7,002 bases of DNA. It comes from an uncultured Erysipelotrichales bacterium. GTDB lineage: Bacteria; Bacillota_I; Bacilli_A; Erysipelotrichales; Coprobacillaceae. Below are positions 1 to 6,503 of this stretch, piece after piece (position 1 is the first letter of the stretch; every line of letters begins with the position of its first letter). The stretch covers positions 1 through 7,002 of the forward strand of contig CAKVJS010000063.1 in NCBI GenBank assembly GCA_934754755.1. The letters are read 5' to 3'. Below the pieces are notes generated by a model. The model was given only the letters and a program-made list of their open reading frames with translations. It had not been told where the DNA came from and ran no database searches. Both the position numbers and the translations under genes were made by a program.

Positions 1-511
1 CTTTAAGGGCAAGAAAATGTCCATTTAACTTTACAAATGGTAAACATAGTTCATCTAAAATAGATAATTTTGCGACGGCCCTTGCCATAGCGATATCGTA
101 GTATTCTCTCTTTTCTAAAATATAATCTTCTGCTCGGGCATGTTTGATTTCACAGTCCTTTAATTGCAACAAGGATACTAAATGTTCTAAAAATACAGTA
201 CGTTTTTGCAGGGCATCAATAATTGTAATTTGCAAATCAGGATATATTATTTTTAATGGGATGCTGGGAAATCCAGCCCCAGCACCGATATCAATGATCG
301 CTTGATTCGTGAAGGGAAAATGAAAAGCAATAGTTAAAGAATCATAAAAATGTTTAAGATATACTTCTTCTTTTTGGACCAGAGCTGTTAAATTCATTTT
401 TTGATTCCAATCTACTAGCGTATCATAGTATAAGGAAAATTGTTTGATTTGATGACTGGACAGTAATATATTTTGTTTTTGTAATGCCTCTATGAATTGT
501 TCTACTTTCAT
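1..511 (-). CDS. rsmG: 16S rRNA (guanine-N7) methyltransferase RsmG (GidB), N-terminal 170 residues, cut by window edge
   Basis: RsmG methylates N7 of a guanine in the 530 loop of 16S rRNA (G527 in E. coli numbering) using S-adenosylmethionine, in the cytoplasm. I translated the minus strand from the ATG at 511-509 and found an open frame to the window edge. Visible landmarks are the family signature WNQKMNLTA (residues 35-43), the SAM-binding loop [16 protein letters not shown] (about 73-88), the acidic end of the next strand in IIDALQKR (97-104), ARAEDY (125-130), and MARAVAKL (142-149), where the conserved RAVA motif sits. Full-length homologues have roughly 240 residues, so about 70 C-terminal residues lie outside the window. 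The start codon follows the mnmG stop with no gap (TAA then ATG). A GAGG within the last mnmG codons is the likely ribosome binding site, so translation is probably coupled to mnmG. The protein start and family are clear; only the missing end is unknown. Confidence 0.96.
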   Translation of the reverse strand, partial: MKVEQFIEALQKQNILLSSHQIKQFSLYYDTLVDWNQKMNLTALVQKEEVYLKHFYDSLTIAFHFPFTNQAIIDIGAGAGFPSIPLKIIYPDLQITIIDALQKRTVFLEHLVSLLQLKDCEIKHARAEDYILEKREYYDIAMARAVAKLSILDELCLPFVKLNGHFLALK

Positions 512-2380
512 TTATAAGCCCTCACTGTGATTATATTGTTTTAAATAAATAAGTAATACGGAGATATCACTTGGGTTTATTCCGCCAATTCTAGACGCTT
601 GCCCAATCGTTATAGGACGAATCGCATCTAACTTTTGTCTTGCTTCTAAGGCCAAGTTTTTCATGGTTAAGTAATTGATAGAAGAAGGTATTTTTTTCTC
701 TTCTAGTTTTTCTTGTTTTTGTACTTGTTTTCGAGTCTTCTCAATATACCCATGATATTTAATCATAATCGTAATTCTTTTCATTTCCTCTGGTGTTAGT
801 GTAGGATGATCCATATACTTACCTATCATTGGATACTCTATTTCAGGGCGTAATAATAATTCTTTAGCACTAATACCTTCTTTTAAAGGAGTAAGTCCAG
901 ATTCAATTAAATACGTATTAATCGGATGTTTTGGGGTGAAGCGAATCGTTTCTAATCGTTCTATTTCATCATAGATGTGTTTCATCTTGTCCTGATATGA
1001 TCGATAGCTATCTGCCTGTACCAATCCACACTTGAATCCATATTTTCGTAATCTTTCATCAGCATTATCATGACGGATTAATAACCTATACTCAGCACGA
1101 CTGGTAAGCATTCGATATGGTTCATCAGTTCCTTTGGTTACTAAATCATCAATCATGACTCCAATATAAGACTCATCCCGCCTTAAAATAATAGCCTCTT
1201 TTCTATCAATTTGTAAAGCAGCATTAATACCAGCTAGTAATCCTTGTCCAGCAGCCTCTTCATATCCACTTGTACCATTAATCTGCCCTGCTGTATATAG
1301 TCCTTTTACCAACTTTGTTTCTAAGGTAGGCCATAGTTGTAGAGGGTCAATTGCATCATATTCAATCGCATATGCATATTTTAAAACCCTACAGTTTTCT
1401 AGACCCGGTATGGTATGTAACATTTCTTCCTGTAACTCATGCGGTAAAGATGTAGAAAGCCCCTGTACATAAATGGAGTCTGTCAACATAGATTCCGGTT
1501 CTAAAAATATCTGATGCCTTGATTTATCTGCAAACTTAACAATCTTATCTTCAATAGAAGGACAATAGCGAGGACCAATCCCTTTAACAAGACCGGAATA
1601 CATACTTGATTTTGTAAGATTATCTCGAACTATCGCATGTGTTTTTTCATTGGTATAGGTTAAATAACAAGGTACTTGATCCTCTATATTTATAAATTTT
1701 TGTGTATCAAAACTAAAGGAAAGTTTTGCATCCGTTCCCGGTTGCATATCGGTCTTTTGATAATCAATACTATCCTTGGCGATCCGTGGTGGTGTTCCTG
1801 TTTTTAAACGCTGTAAATGAAATCCCAAATTAGACAATGCCGTAGATAAATGTAATGCAGTGGCCTGTTGATCTGGACCCCCTGATTGTTTCGTGTGTCC
1901 AACTAATATCTCGGATTGCATGTAAGTACCAGTAGTTAATATGATAGCCTTAGCTTTATATATAGTTCCATTGGATAAAGCTATCCCTTTAATACTTTGA
2001 TTTTCAATTACTAAATCCTCTACCATAGCTTCCAATACATCTAAATTTTCTTGTTCATTTATTATTTGTTGCATATATCTTGGATATTCAATTTTATCCA
2101 CCTGTGCCCGTAGGGATTGCACACCAGGCCCCTTTGCGGTATTTAACATTTTCATCTGTAAATAGGTAGCATCCGTTGTTTTCCCCATTTGGCCACCCAA
2201 TGCATCAATTTCTCGTACAATAATTCCTTTAGCTGGACCCCCAATAGATGTATTACAAGGTAACGATCCAATATTATTTATATTGGCAGTGATTAACATT
2301 GTTTTTTTATGCATTCTACTGGCTGCTAATGCAGCCTCAATCCCTGCGTGCCCACCACCAACTACAATAATGTCATACAT
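512..2380 (-). CDS. mnmG: tRNA uridine-5-carboxymethylaminomethyl modification enzyme MnmG (GidA)
   Basis: MnmG is an FAD-dependent enzyme that, with MnmE, installs the (carboxymethyl)aminomethyl group on C5 of wobble uridine 34 in a subset of tRNAs. The 622 residues match the usual length of about 620-630. The N-terminal FAD-binding loop is [10 protein letters not shown] (8-17). The conserved cysteine motif is [12 protein letters not shown] (41-52), with C42, followed by REIDALGG (56-63). Further signatures are [10 protein letters not shown] (191-200), the second conserved cysteine in RYCPSIEDK (271-279), HQIFLEPE (289-296), [17 protein letters not shown] (364-380), [20 protein letters not shown] (411-430), and the C-terminal KYHGYIEK (541-548) and [10 protein letters not shown] (596-605) that mark the tRNA/MnmE-interacting helical domain. 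The ATG at 2380-2378 has a good Shine-Dalgarno (AAGGAG, 2395-2390, 9 nt spacer), and the protein starts at the usual point just before the Rossmann strand. One oddity is Thr44, where CNPS is usual. mnmE, its common upstream neighbour, is absent here. Confidence 0.98.
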   Translation of the reverse strand: MYDIIVVGGGHAGIEAALAASRMHKKTMLITANINNIGSLPCNTSIGGPAKGIIVREIDALGGQMGKTTDATYLQMKMLNTAKGPGVQSLRAQVDKIEYPRYMQQIINEQENLDVLEAMVEDLVIENQSIKGIALSNGTIYKAKAIILTTGTYMQSEILVGHTKQSGGPDQQATALHLSTALSNLGFHLQRLKTGTPPRIAKDSIDYQKTDMQPGTDAKLSFSFDTQKFINIEDQVPCYLTYTNEKTHAIVRDNLTKSSMYSGLVKGIGPRYCPSIEDKIVKFADKSRHQIFLEPESMLTDSIYVQGLSTSLPHELQEEMLHTIPGLENCRVLKYAYAIEYDAIDPLQLWPTLETKLVKGLYTAGQINGTSGYEEAAGQGLLAGINAALQIDRKEAIILRRDESYIGVMIDDLVTKGTDEPYRMLTSRAEYRLLIRHDNADERLRKYGFKCGLVQADSYRSYQDKMKHIYDEIERLETIRFTPKHPINTYLIESGLTPLKEGISAKELLLRPEIEYPMIGKYMDHPTLTPEEMKRITIMIKYHGYIEKTRKQVQKQEKLEEKKIPSSINYLTMKNLALEARQKLDAIRPITIGQASRIGGINPSDISVLLIYLKQYNHSEGL

Positions 2381-2415
2381 GAATCATCACTCCTTTTCAA
2401 CTCATTTTACTACAA

Positions 2416-2421
2416 ATTATA
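2416..2421 (-). promoter_or_regulatory. Candidate mnmG promoter -10 element
   Basis: A perfect TATAAT on the minus strand lies 35 nt upstream of the mnmG start codon and downstream of the preceding operon's terminator. Transcription would begin near 2409 and give a leader of roughly 29 nt containing the AAGGAG ribosome binding site. The -35 hexamer at a 17-nt spacer (2439-2444, TAATTA) matches TTGACA poorly and there is no TGn extension. The surroundings are very AT-rich, so this is a plausible rather than certain sigma-A promoter. It fits the need for mnmG-rsmG to be transcribed independently after the terminator. Confidence 0.5.
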
Positions 2422-2457
2422 ATAAATGAAAATTAAAATAATTAGTTTATTAGATAC

Positions 2458-2490
2458 AAAAATAATTGCTTTAGCAAGCAACTATTTTTT
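2458..2490 (-). terminator. Rho-independent terminator of the transporter-reductase operon
   Basis: A 14-bp inverted repeat (arms 2489-2476 and 2471-2458) encloses a 4-nt GCTA loop. The minus-strand transcript would pair AAAAAUAGUUGCUU with AAGCAAUUAUUUUU, with a single G-U wobble. It begins a few bases after the reductase stop codon (2497-2495). The lower stem is A/U only, so the 3' arm itself supplies the U-tract (UUAUUUUUGU). The structure is near-symmetrical and could also act on the plus strand, but no plus-strand gene converges on it. It separates the thiol operon from mnmG-rsmG. Confidence 0.85.
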
Positions 2491-2494
2491 TAGT

Positions 2495-3832
2495 TTATTT
2501 AATTGTATTAGAGGCAATTTGAGCAACATCCCAAACCCCATTAAACGGTGGTGAGTAAGCGAAATCCATCATTCCCATCTCATCAACAGTAAGACCACTA
2601 TATATAGCAACAGCGTAATAATTAGCGCGTGGAACTACGGTTCCCTGTCCAATACATTGTACTCCTAATATTTTTCTAGAGGTAGGATCATAGATAACTT
2701 TAATAGTTACTTTTTCATGACTATAATATCCTGCATACGAGTTTCCTGTAATTGTATGAGCAAGATATGGAATATCTAACTGTTTTGCCTTTTCTTCCGT
2801 TAAACCAATACAACCCACATCAAAGTCAAACAATTTTAATGCCATACTTTGTAATAACTTAAATGGTTTTGGCATTTTACCACCAAGGATATCTGCGATA
2901 ATTCTTCCTTGTTTATTAGCATTTGTTCCTAGTGGTGCATATTCATATTGCTTAGTAACCGCTGATTTCATGATACTACAATCACCAGCACTATAAATAC
3001 CTGGTATGCTTGTCTCCATGGCTTCATTAACCTTAATAGCGCCATTAGGAGCCTTATCTATATTCGTTATAAACTTTGTGTTAGGCGTGATCCCCGCACA
3101 ATTCAAAACTAATTGTGCATTGATTTCCATTTCTTGTCCATCTTTTTCGATTACTACAGAGTGGATATTTTTACCTTCTGTATTAAATCTTAATAAGTTT
3201 GCATCAGTATGAACCGTTACCCCTTTATCTTTAATAATTTGTTCTACTTTATCTGCTATATCCCAATCAACATTTAAAAAGATGCGCTCTTCCCTTTGTA
3301 TTAAGGTAACCTTCTTTTTGTATTTTAATAGTGGTTCTAACATCTCAATACCAATAAAACCAGCACCAATAACAACAACCTCTTCAATAGTATTTGATTG
3401 TAACCCTTGCTTCACTTGATAGGCATCTGCTACTTGACGAATACCAAAATAGTTATCTGCTTCATGATTTAATACGCCTCTATTATTTACACTCGCACCA
3501 CTAGCAATCACTAAGTTATCATAGCTGTCCCAGAACGATTTGCCTGTTTTTGTATTCTTTACTTTTACTTTCTTTTCATCACTATTAACTTCTATTACCT
3601 CATGATATATGTGAAGGTCAATTCCATCATGAATAAAATCTTCTATACTTCTTGCATATAGATCCGTGTCATTCTTGATAATATCACTTATATAGAAAGG
3701 TAATCCACAAGCCCCATAGGATACCTCTTCTCCTTTTTCATAAACAACGACTTCAACTTCTTTGTTATTTCTCTTCAATTTAGCTGCTGTAGCCATTCCG
3801 CCAGCTACAGCTCCAATAATAACAACCTTCAT
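2495..3832 (-). CDS. CoA-disulfide reductase / NADH oxidase family flavoprotein (class III pyridine nucleotide-disulfide oxidoreductase)
   Basis: This is a cytoplasmic FAD enzyme that transfers electrons from NAD(P)H through a single redox-active cysteine to a small disulfide (CoA-disulfide type) or to oxygen/peroxide (Nox/Npx type). At 445 residues it is a typical single-domain member without a C-terminal rhodanese fusion. The FAD loop is GAVAGGMATA (7-16), with the AGG variant usual in this group. The active cysteine is C42 in SYGACGLPFYI (38-48), which resembles CoA-disulfide reductases more than NADH peroxidases. The second nucleotide-binding loop is VIGAGFIGIE (154-163), and the second FAD motif is GIYSAGDC (278-285). 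The dimer-interface helix is APLGTNANKQGR (299-310). The C-terminal FAYSPPFNGVWD (424-435) keeps the family tyrosine. The strand after the second loop ends LIQREER (177-183), without the acidic residue expected of strict NADH users. The start overlaps the transporter stop by one base (TAATG), with AGGGGAA as ribosome binding site. Exact substrate is not settled by sequence. Confidence 0.87.
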   Translation of the reverse strand: MKVVIIGAVAGGMATAAKLKRNNKEVEVVVYEKGEEVSYGACGLPFYISDIIKNDTDLYARSIEDFIHDGIDLHIYHEVIEVNSDEKKVKVKNTKTGKSFWDSYDNLVIASGASVNNRGVLNHEADNYFGIRQVADAYQVKQGLQSNTIEEVVVIGAGFIGIEMLEPLLKYKKKVTLIQREERIFLNVDWDIADKVEQIIKDKGVTVHTDANLLRFNTEGKNIHSVVIEKDGQEMEINAQLVLNCAGITPNTKFITNIDKAPNGAIKVNEAMETSIPGIYSAGDCSIMKSAVTKQYEYAPLGTNANKQGRIIADILGGKMPKPFKLLQSMALKLFDFDVGCIGLTEEKAKQLDIPYLAHTITGNSYAGYYSHEKVTIKVIYDPTSRKILGVQCIGQGTVVPRANYYAVAIYSGLTVDEMGMMDFAYSPPFNGVWDVAQIASNTIK

Positions 3833-5235
3833 TATAGATCTTCCCCTACTGTTTCTTTCTTTTCCTTAGGACTCGCTAGGTACGCATCATAATCAAAGGT
3901 TCCCATCAATTTATCCACTGTGATGCTGTTAACCATTGCTCCTGTTACGTTAATTAGGGTTCTTCCCATATCAATCAATGGATCAATCGCTAAAATAGGT
4001 GAGACCAAAGGGAAAGAACTGCTCATACCCGTTCCTGACAAGGATACAGATGCTGCCATCGTTGCTGTCCCCGGTATTCCCGCAATACCTAATGATCCTA
4101 AAGCAATCACAAGTGTGCTCATTAATAAGAATGGAATAGTAATCTCAGTCCCGTTCATATTACAAACAAATATAATTAAGAGAGATGGAAATACTCCAGC
4201 ACACCCTTGCATTCCGGCAGTTGAACCAAAACTAGCAACAAAACTTGCCGTCCCATGGTTCACACCTAAATCATCTGATAAACATTTAATAGTGACAGGT
4301 AATGTACCTACACTAGAACGTGAAGTAAAAGCCATTGCCATGACTTGCAATCCCTTTTTTAAATACATAACTGGGTTTACACCAAATAGGATCAATTGTA
4401 AAATTTGTAATATAAACATCACTGCAGCCGCTAAATATAGGACGACAATAAATAATCCTACATTTCGTATACTTGCTAGACCACGAAGGGCGATTGTATT
4501 CGCTAATAAGGGGATCACTGCATAAGGCATCAATTTAATAATTGTAATTGCCATACTAATTATAATTTTATGAAAAGCAATTGTAAGATCATAAAATGGT
4601 TGGATAATTTCGGGATAACGTTTGTGCATCCGCTTTGCACCAAGGCCAATAAACATGGAAAAAACAACTAAACCAATAATGTTTAAATCCACCATTGATT
4701 GTACTGGATTCGCAGGAATTAAATTAGATAGGGTTTGAACGACAGAGGAAACTTCCTTGATCTTTGCAGTTCCTTGATCTACATTCATACCTTTACCAAC
4801 TCCAAAGATAACTCCAAAGGCTAATCCAACAATAGCTGAGATAGATACGGTAATCATTGTTACAGCAATCGTTTTACGGATTAAAGAACCAATTTTTACA
4901 CCTTCTGCCATAGTAATAATAACTTGTATAATACTAATCATAACCAAAGGAATAACTAACATCCGAATCAATGAGATAAAACCATTACCAAATAGACCAT
5001 ACCAAGTTGTAGCCTCTTTAATATAGGTGATTTTATCTGGGTGATCTGGAAATCCACACACAAATTGAATTCCAAGTCCTAAGACGATACCAATAATCAT
5101 AGCGATTGTTACACGCTTACCAAAACTCGCCTTTTTCTTAGTTACACGATAAATAATATAAAAACAAATAGCCAGAATGAATAATAATATGATCGTTTTT
5201 AAATCACTAATCATTAAAAAATCTTTTAAAAACAT
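3832..5235 (-). CDS. tcyP: TcyP-like L-cystine:cation symporter (dicarboxylate/amino acid:cation symporter family)
   Basis: This is an integral membrane secondary transporter of the DAACS/glutamate-transporter fold, 467 residues long. It resembles B. subtilis TcyP (about 463 residues), a cystine importer, in both layout and local motifs as I recall them. These include an N-terminal helix then a basic stretch (29-41), TTWYGLFGNGFISL (76-89), NPVMYLKKG (287-295), the serine-rich hairpin AFTSRSSVGTLP (302-313), ASFGSTAGMQGCAGVFP (334-350), and AIDPLIDMGRTLINVTGAM (416-434). The last segment keeps the D-x-x-R-T-x-x-N pattern (D422, R425, T426, N429) that contacts the amino acid backbone and side chain in the archaeal homologue GltPh. 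The start at 5235 has an excellent Shine-Dalgarno (AGGAGG, 5247-5242, 6 nt spacer), which favours it over Met8. It is first of a two-gene operon with the flavin disulfide reductase, which supports disulfide import. Dicarboxylate or glutamate/aspartate transport is the main alternative because R425 is also found in acidic amino acid carriers. Confidence 0.82.
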   Translation of the reverse strand: MFLKDFLMISDLKTIILLFILAICFYIIYRVTKKKASFGKRVTIAMIIGIVLGLGIQFVCGFPDHPDKITYIKEATTWYGLFGNGFISLIRMLVIPLVMISIIQVIITMAEGVKIGSLIRKTIAVTMITVSISAIVGLAFGVIFGVGKGMNVDQGTAKIKEVSSVVQTLSNLIPANPVQSMVDLNIIGLVVFSMFIGLGAKRMHKRYPEIIQPFYDLTIAFHKIIISMAITIIKLMPYAVIPLLANTIALRGLASIRNVGLFIVVLYLAAAVMFILQILQLILFGVNPVMYLKKGLQVMAMAFTSRSSVGTLPVTIKCLSDDLGVNHGTASFVASFGSTAGMQGCAGVFPSLLIIFVCNMNGTEITIPFLLMSTLVIALGSLGIAGIPGTATMAASVSLSGTGMSSSFPLVSPILAIDPLIDMGRTLINVTGAMVNSITVDKLMGTFDYDAYLASPKEKKETVGEDL

Positions 5236-5265
5236 ACGATCCCTCCTCTAATTAAACTTTTATTG

Positions 5266-5294
5266 ATAATACCATAAATTTAAAGAAATTGAAA
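5266..5294 (-). promoter_or_regulatory. Putative extended -10 promoter of the transporter-reductase operon
   Basis: On the minus strand TGGTATTAT (5274-5266) gives a TATTAT -10 hexamer with a TGn extension. It lies 30 nt upstream of the transporter ATG. A weak -35 match, TTTCAA (5294-5289), sits at the ideal 17-nt spacing. Transcription would start near 5259 and give a leader of about 24 nt that contains the AGAGGAGGG ribosome binding site. Extended -10 promoters often tolerate a poor -35 and suit activator or repressor control. The base composition makes chance matches possible. Confidence 0.55.
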
Positions 5295-5316
5295 TGTATT
5301 CACACAGATATATTTC
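5291..5316. repeat. Imperfect inverted repeat overlapping the -35 region, possible operator
   Basis: The plus strand reads GAAATGTAT, an 8-nt spacer, then ATATATTTC. The 9-bp arms are complementary at eight of nine positions. The repeat overlaps the putative -35 hexamer and extends upstream of it, the usual place for a dimeric regulator. It lies outside the predicted transcript, so it would act as DNA rather than as an RNA hairpin. In Bacillota cystine-uptake genes are commonly controlled by CymR- or CodY-type regulators, but I cannot match this repeat to a defined consensus. Confidence 0.4.
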
Positions 5317-5518
5317 ACCTTTTTCGATTTATCCTTTTCAAACATATGCTATAAAGGGTTTTCATACTGAGCTTCACAGTAAATTATATACCTAATAATA
5401 AGATAAAGAGCTATTTCCTTTGTATAACACACTACACATTCTGTATTGTAATAAGATTATAAAATAGTACTCTTTATATAGTATTACATATTCACAATAA
5501 TTAAACCTAGATATAAAT

Positions 5519-5553
5519 ATAAAAAAAAGATTAGGCATATAAAACCTAATCTT
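5519..5553 (-). terminator. Rho-independent terminator of the tatD/G5-3D transcript
   Basis: A perfect 9-bp stem, AAGATTAGG (5553-5545) with CCTAATCTT (5535-5527), encloses a 9-nt loop. A run of T residues follows on the minus strand (eight Ts, including the last two of the stem). The stem begins within the TAA stop codon of the G5-3D gene, so the terminator is packed directly against the coding region. It should isolate the transporter operon from upstream transcription. Confidence 0.92.
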
Positions 5554-6490
5554 ATTTCCAGAAATTTCTACTACCATTACCCACAGATACTATTTCAAAT
5601 CTAGCCTGCGGTGAAGTTCCACCTGAGAAGTATTTCTTTTGTGGTCCTTCACTTCCTTGAAATATATCTATTTTATTGCCTTTTATGGCACCACCACGGT
5701 CAAGAACAATACCGTAGGCTTCTTTTTCAATCCCCAGGTTATGATTTGTAATTTTTATAATCGTACCAAATGGTATTGATGGGTCCGCTGCTAAAGCATA
5801 ATAGGATTTACCCCTATATGAGAATTTCGCTGTATTAGAACCATTTACGCCGGTACTAGCACGTAAGGGAACGCCAGTTGATGATACGCCTGAACATCCA
5901 GTACAATCATCTCCATAAGTTGTTAATCGGCCGGTAAAATACGCACCATTTTGCATAGTTCCACGTTCAATAATGGTATCCTTTGCCTCTTTAACAACTT
6001 GGCTTGCCGTTAATTGTCTACCTGTTTCTTGCCCATTTTGGTATGTTACACGATAAATATTTTTCAGTTGGCCTTTTTCACCAGCTTGTGTAACACCTGT
6101 GGTAAACAATTGTTTCCCTGGTCTGGTTATAACATGATAACCAATTTCCTGATACATCTCTATATCCGCTGATGCTACATGCGTAATAGATAATAGATCT
6201 CCCTTATTAACTATATAATTAAGATCCTTATTAAGAATATCTTTTTCATTTAACGTAATATTTAATGCATTTAATACATTACCAACTTTATCTTGGCGTA
6301 CTAGGTAATCCTTTACGGGATCCAATCCCGCTTGTACTTGAATATTAACAGTTGGAATGTAATTTTTAATATTGTTCGCAGCCCCTACGTTTAACGTAGT
6401 AGTAACGACCACGAGGTAAGCAATCATGACTACAATTACACCCCGCATACGGGAGTCCGCGTCAATAATTGCTTCTTTGAGTTGTTTCAT
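5552..6490 (-). CDS. Membrane-anchored cell-wall protein with G5 and 3D domains (YabE-like)
   Basis: The protein has 312 residues. A short basic cytoplasmic start is followed by one hydrophobic segment (about 18-36), acting as signal anchor or uncleaved signal. Next comes a ubiquitin-like/DUF348-type segment (about 48-105, pattern KVGNVLNALNITLNEKD). A G5 domain follows (about 105-178, with NIYRVTYQNGQETGR at 144-158). The C-terminal 3D domain (about 188-302) adopts a double-psi beta-barrel in this family, related to MltA-type lytic transglycosylases. The three defining aspartates are visible: D236 in AADPSIPFGT, D264 in LDRGGAIKG, and D275 in KIDIF. A C-x-x-C pair (C196, C199) near the domain start is shared by many 3D proteins. 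The likely role is peptidoglycan binding and remodelling outside the membrane. It is shorter than B. subtilis YabE, which has more DUF348 repeats. Its start has a strong Shine-Dalgarno overlapping the tatD stop, so the two genes are co-transcribed. Family is firm; enzymatic activity is inferred. Confidence 0.9.
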   Translation of the reverse strand: MKQLKEAIIDADSRMRGVIVVMIAYLVVVTTTLNVGAANNIKNYIPTVNIQVQAGLDPVKDYLVRQDKVGNVLNALNITLNEKDILNKDLNYIVNKGDLLSITHVASADIEMYQEIGYHVITRPGKQLFTTGVTQAGEKGQLKNIYRVTYQNGQETGRQLTASQVVKEAKDTIIERGTMQNGAYFTGRLTTYGDDCTGCSGVSSTGVPLRASTGVNGSNTAKFSYRGKSYYALAADPSIPFGTIIKITNHNLGIEKEAYGIVLDRGGAIKGNKIDIFQGSEGPQKKYFSGGTSPQARFEIVSVGNGSRNFWK

Positions 6491-6497
6491 TAATTTT

Positions 6498-6503
6498 CCT
6501 CCT
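6498..6503 (-). promoter_or_regulatory. Ribosome binding site of the G5-3D gene, overlapping the tatD stop codon
   Basis: AGGAGG (6503-6498) lies 7 nt upstream of the ATG at 6490-6488, and its first two bases are the AG of the tatD TAG stop codon. This fixes the start of the G5-3D gene. It also makes reinitiation or coupling with tatD translation likely, since ribosomes terminate on top of the site. Confidence 0.85.

Larger units (their letters stand above)
5236..5551. other. Intergenic region between the G5-3D gene and the TcyP-like gene
   Basis: This roughly 316-bp gap is very AT-rich and holds no convincing gene. At its upstream edge is the intrinsic terminator of the G5-3D gene. At its downstream edge are the promoter, inverted repeat and ribosome binding site of the transporter operon. 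In the middle, a perfect TATAAT on the minus strand (5383-5388) is followed by a short inverted repeat, TACTG-N7-CAGTA (5365-5381), where transcription would begin. No acceptable -35 precedes it, so I treat it as a weak second promoter candidate. I see no T-box or SAM-riboswitch core. A short minus-strand frame starting inside the G5-3D gene crosses the area, but it has no ribosome binding site or protein-like composition. Confidence 0.6.

Noticed and set aside
2094..2102. DnaA-box-like TTATCCACC, and another TTATCCACT at 3911-3919
   Set aside because: Each has one mismatch to TTATCCACA, lies inside a coding sequence, and they are about 1.8 kb apart. There is no cluster or unwinding element, so this is not an origin.
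3006..3212. Plus-strand open frame of 68 codons opposite the reductase gene
   Set aside because: It is antisense to a gene with strong family motifs and has no independent support.
3920..4525. Plus-strand open frame of 201 codons opposite the transporter gene
   Set aside because: It is an antisense shadow of a well-supported membrane protein gene, with no ribosome binding site seen and no recognisable domain.
5464..5483. Direct repeat ATAGTA spaced 14 bases apart in the intergenic region
   Set aside because: Six-base repeats are expected by chance in such AT-rich sequence, and the site is far from the likely promoter.
5236..5551. Possible T-box, SAM or other riboswitch ahead of the cystine transporter
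   Set aside because: I found no T-box core, S-box helices or antiterminator/terminator pair ahead of the start. The only strong hairpin belongs to the upstream gene.
5392..5577. Minus-strand open frame of 61 codons starting inside the G5-3D gene
   Set aside because: It runs through the terminator hairpin and AT-rich spacer, lacks a ribosome binding site, and has an Ile/Tyr/Phe-rich composition typical of random AT-rich DNA.
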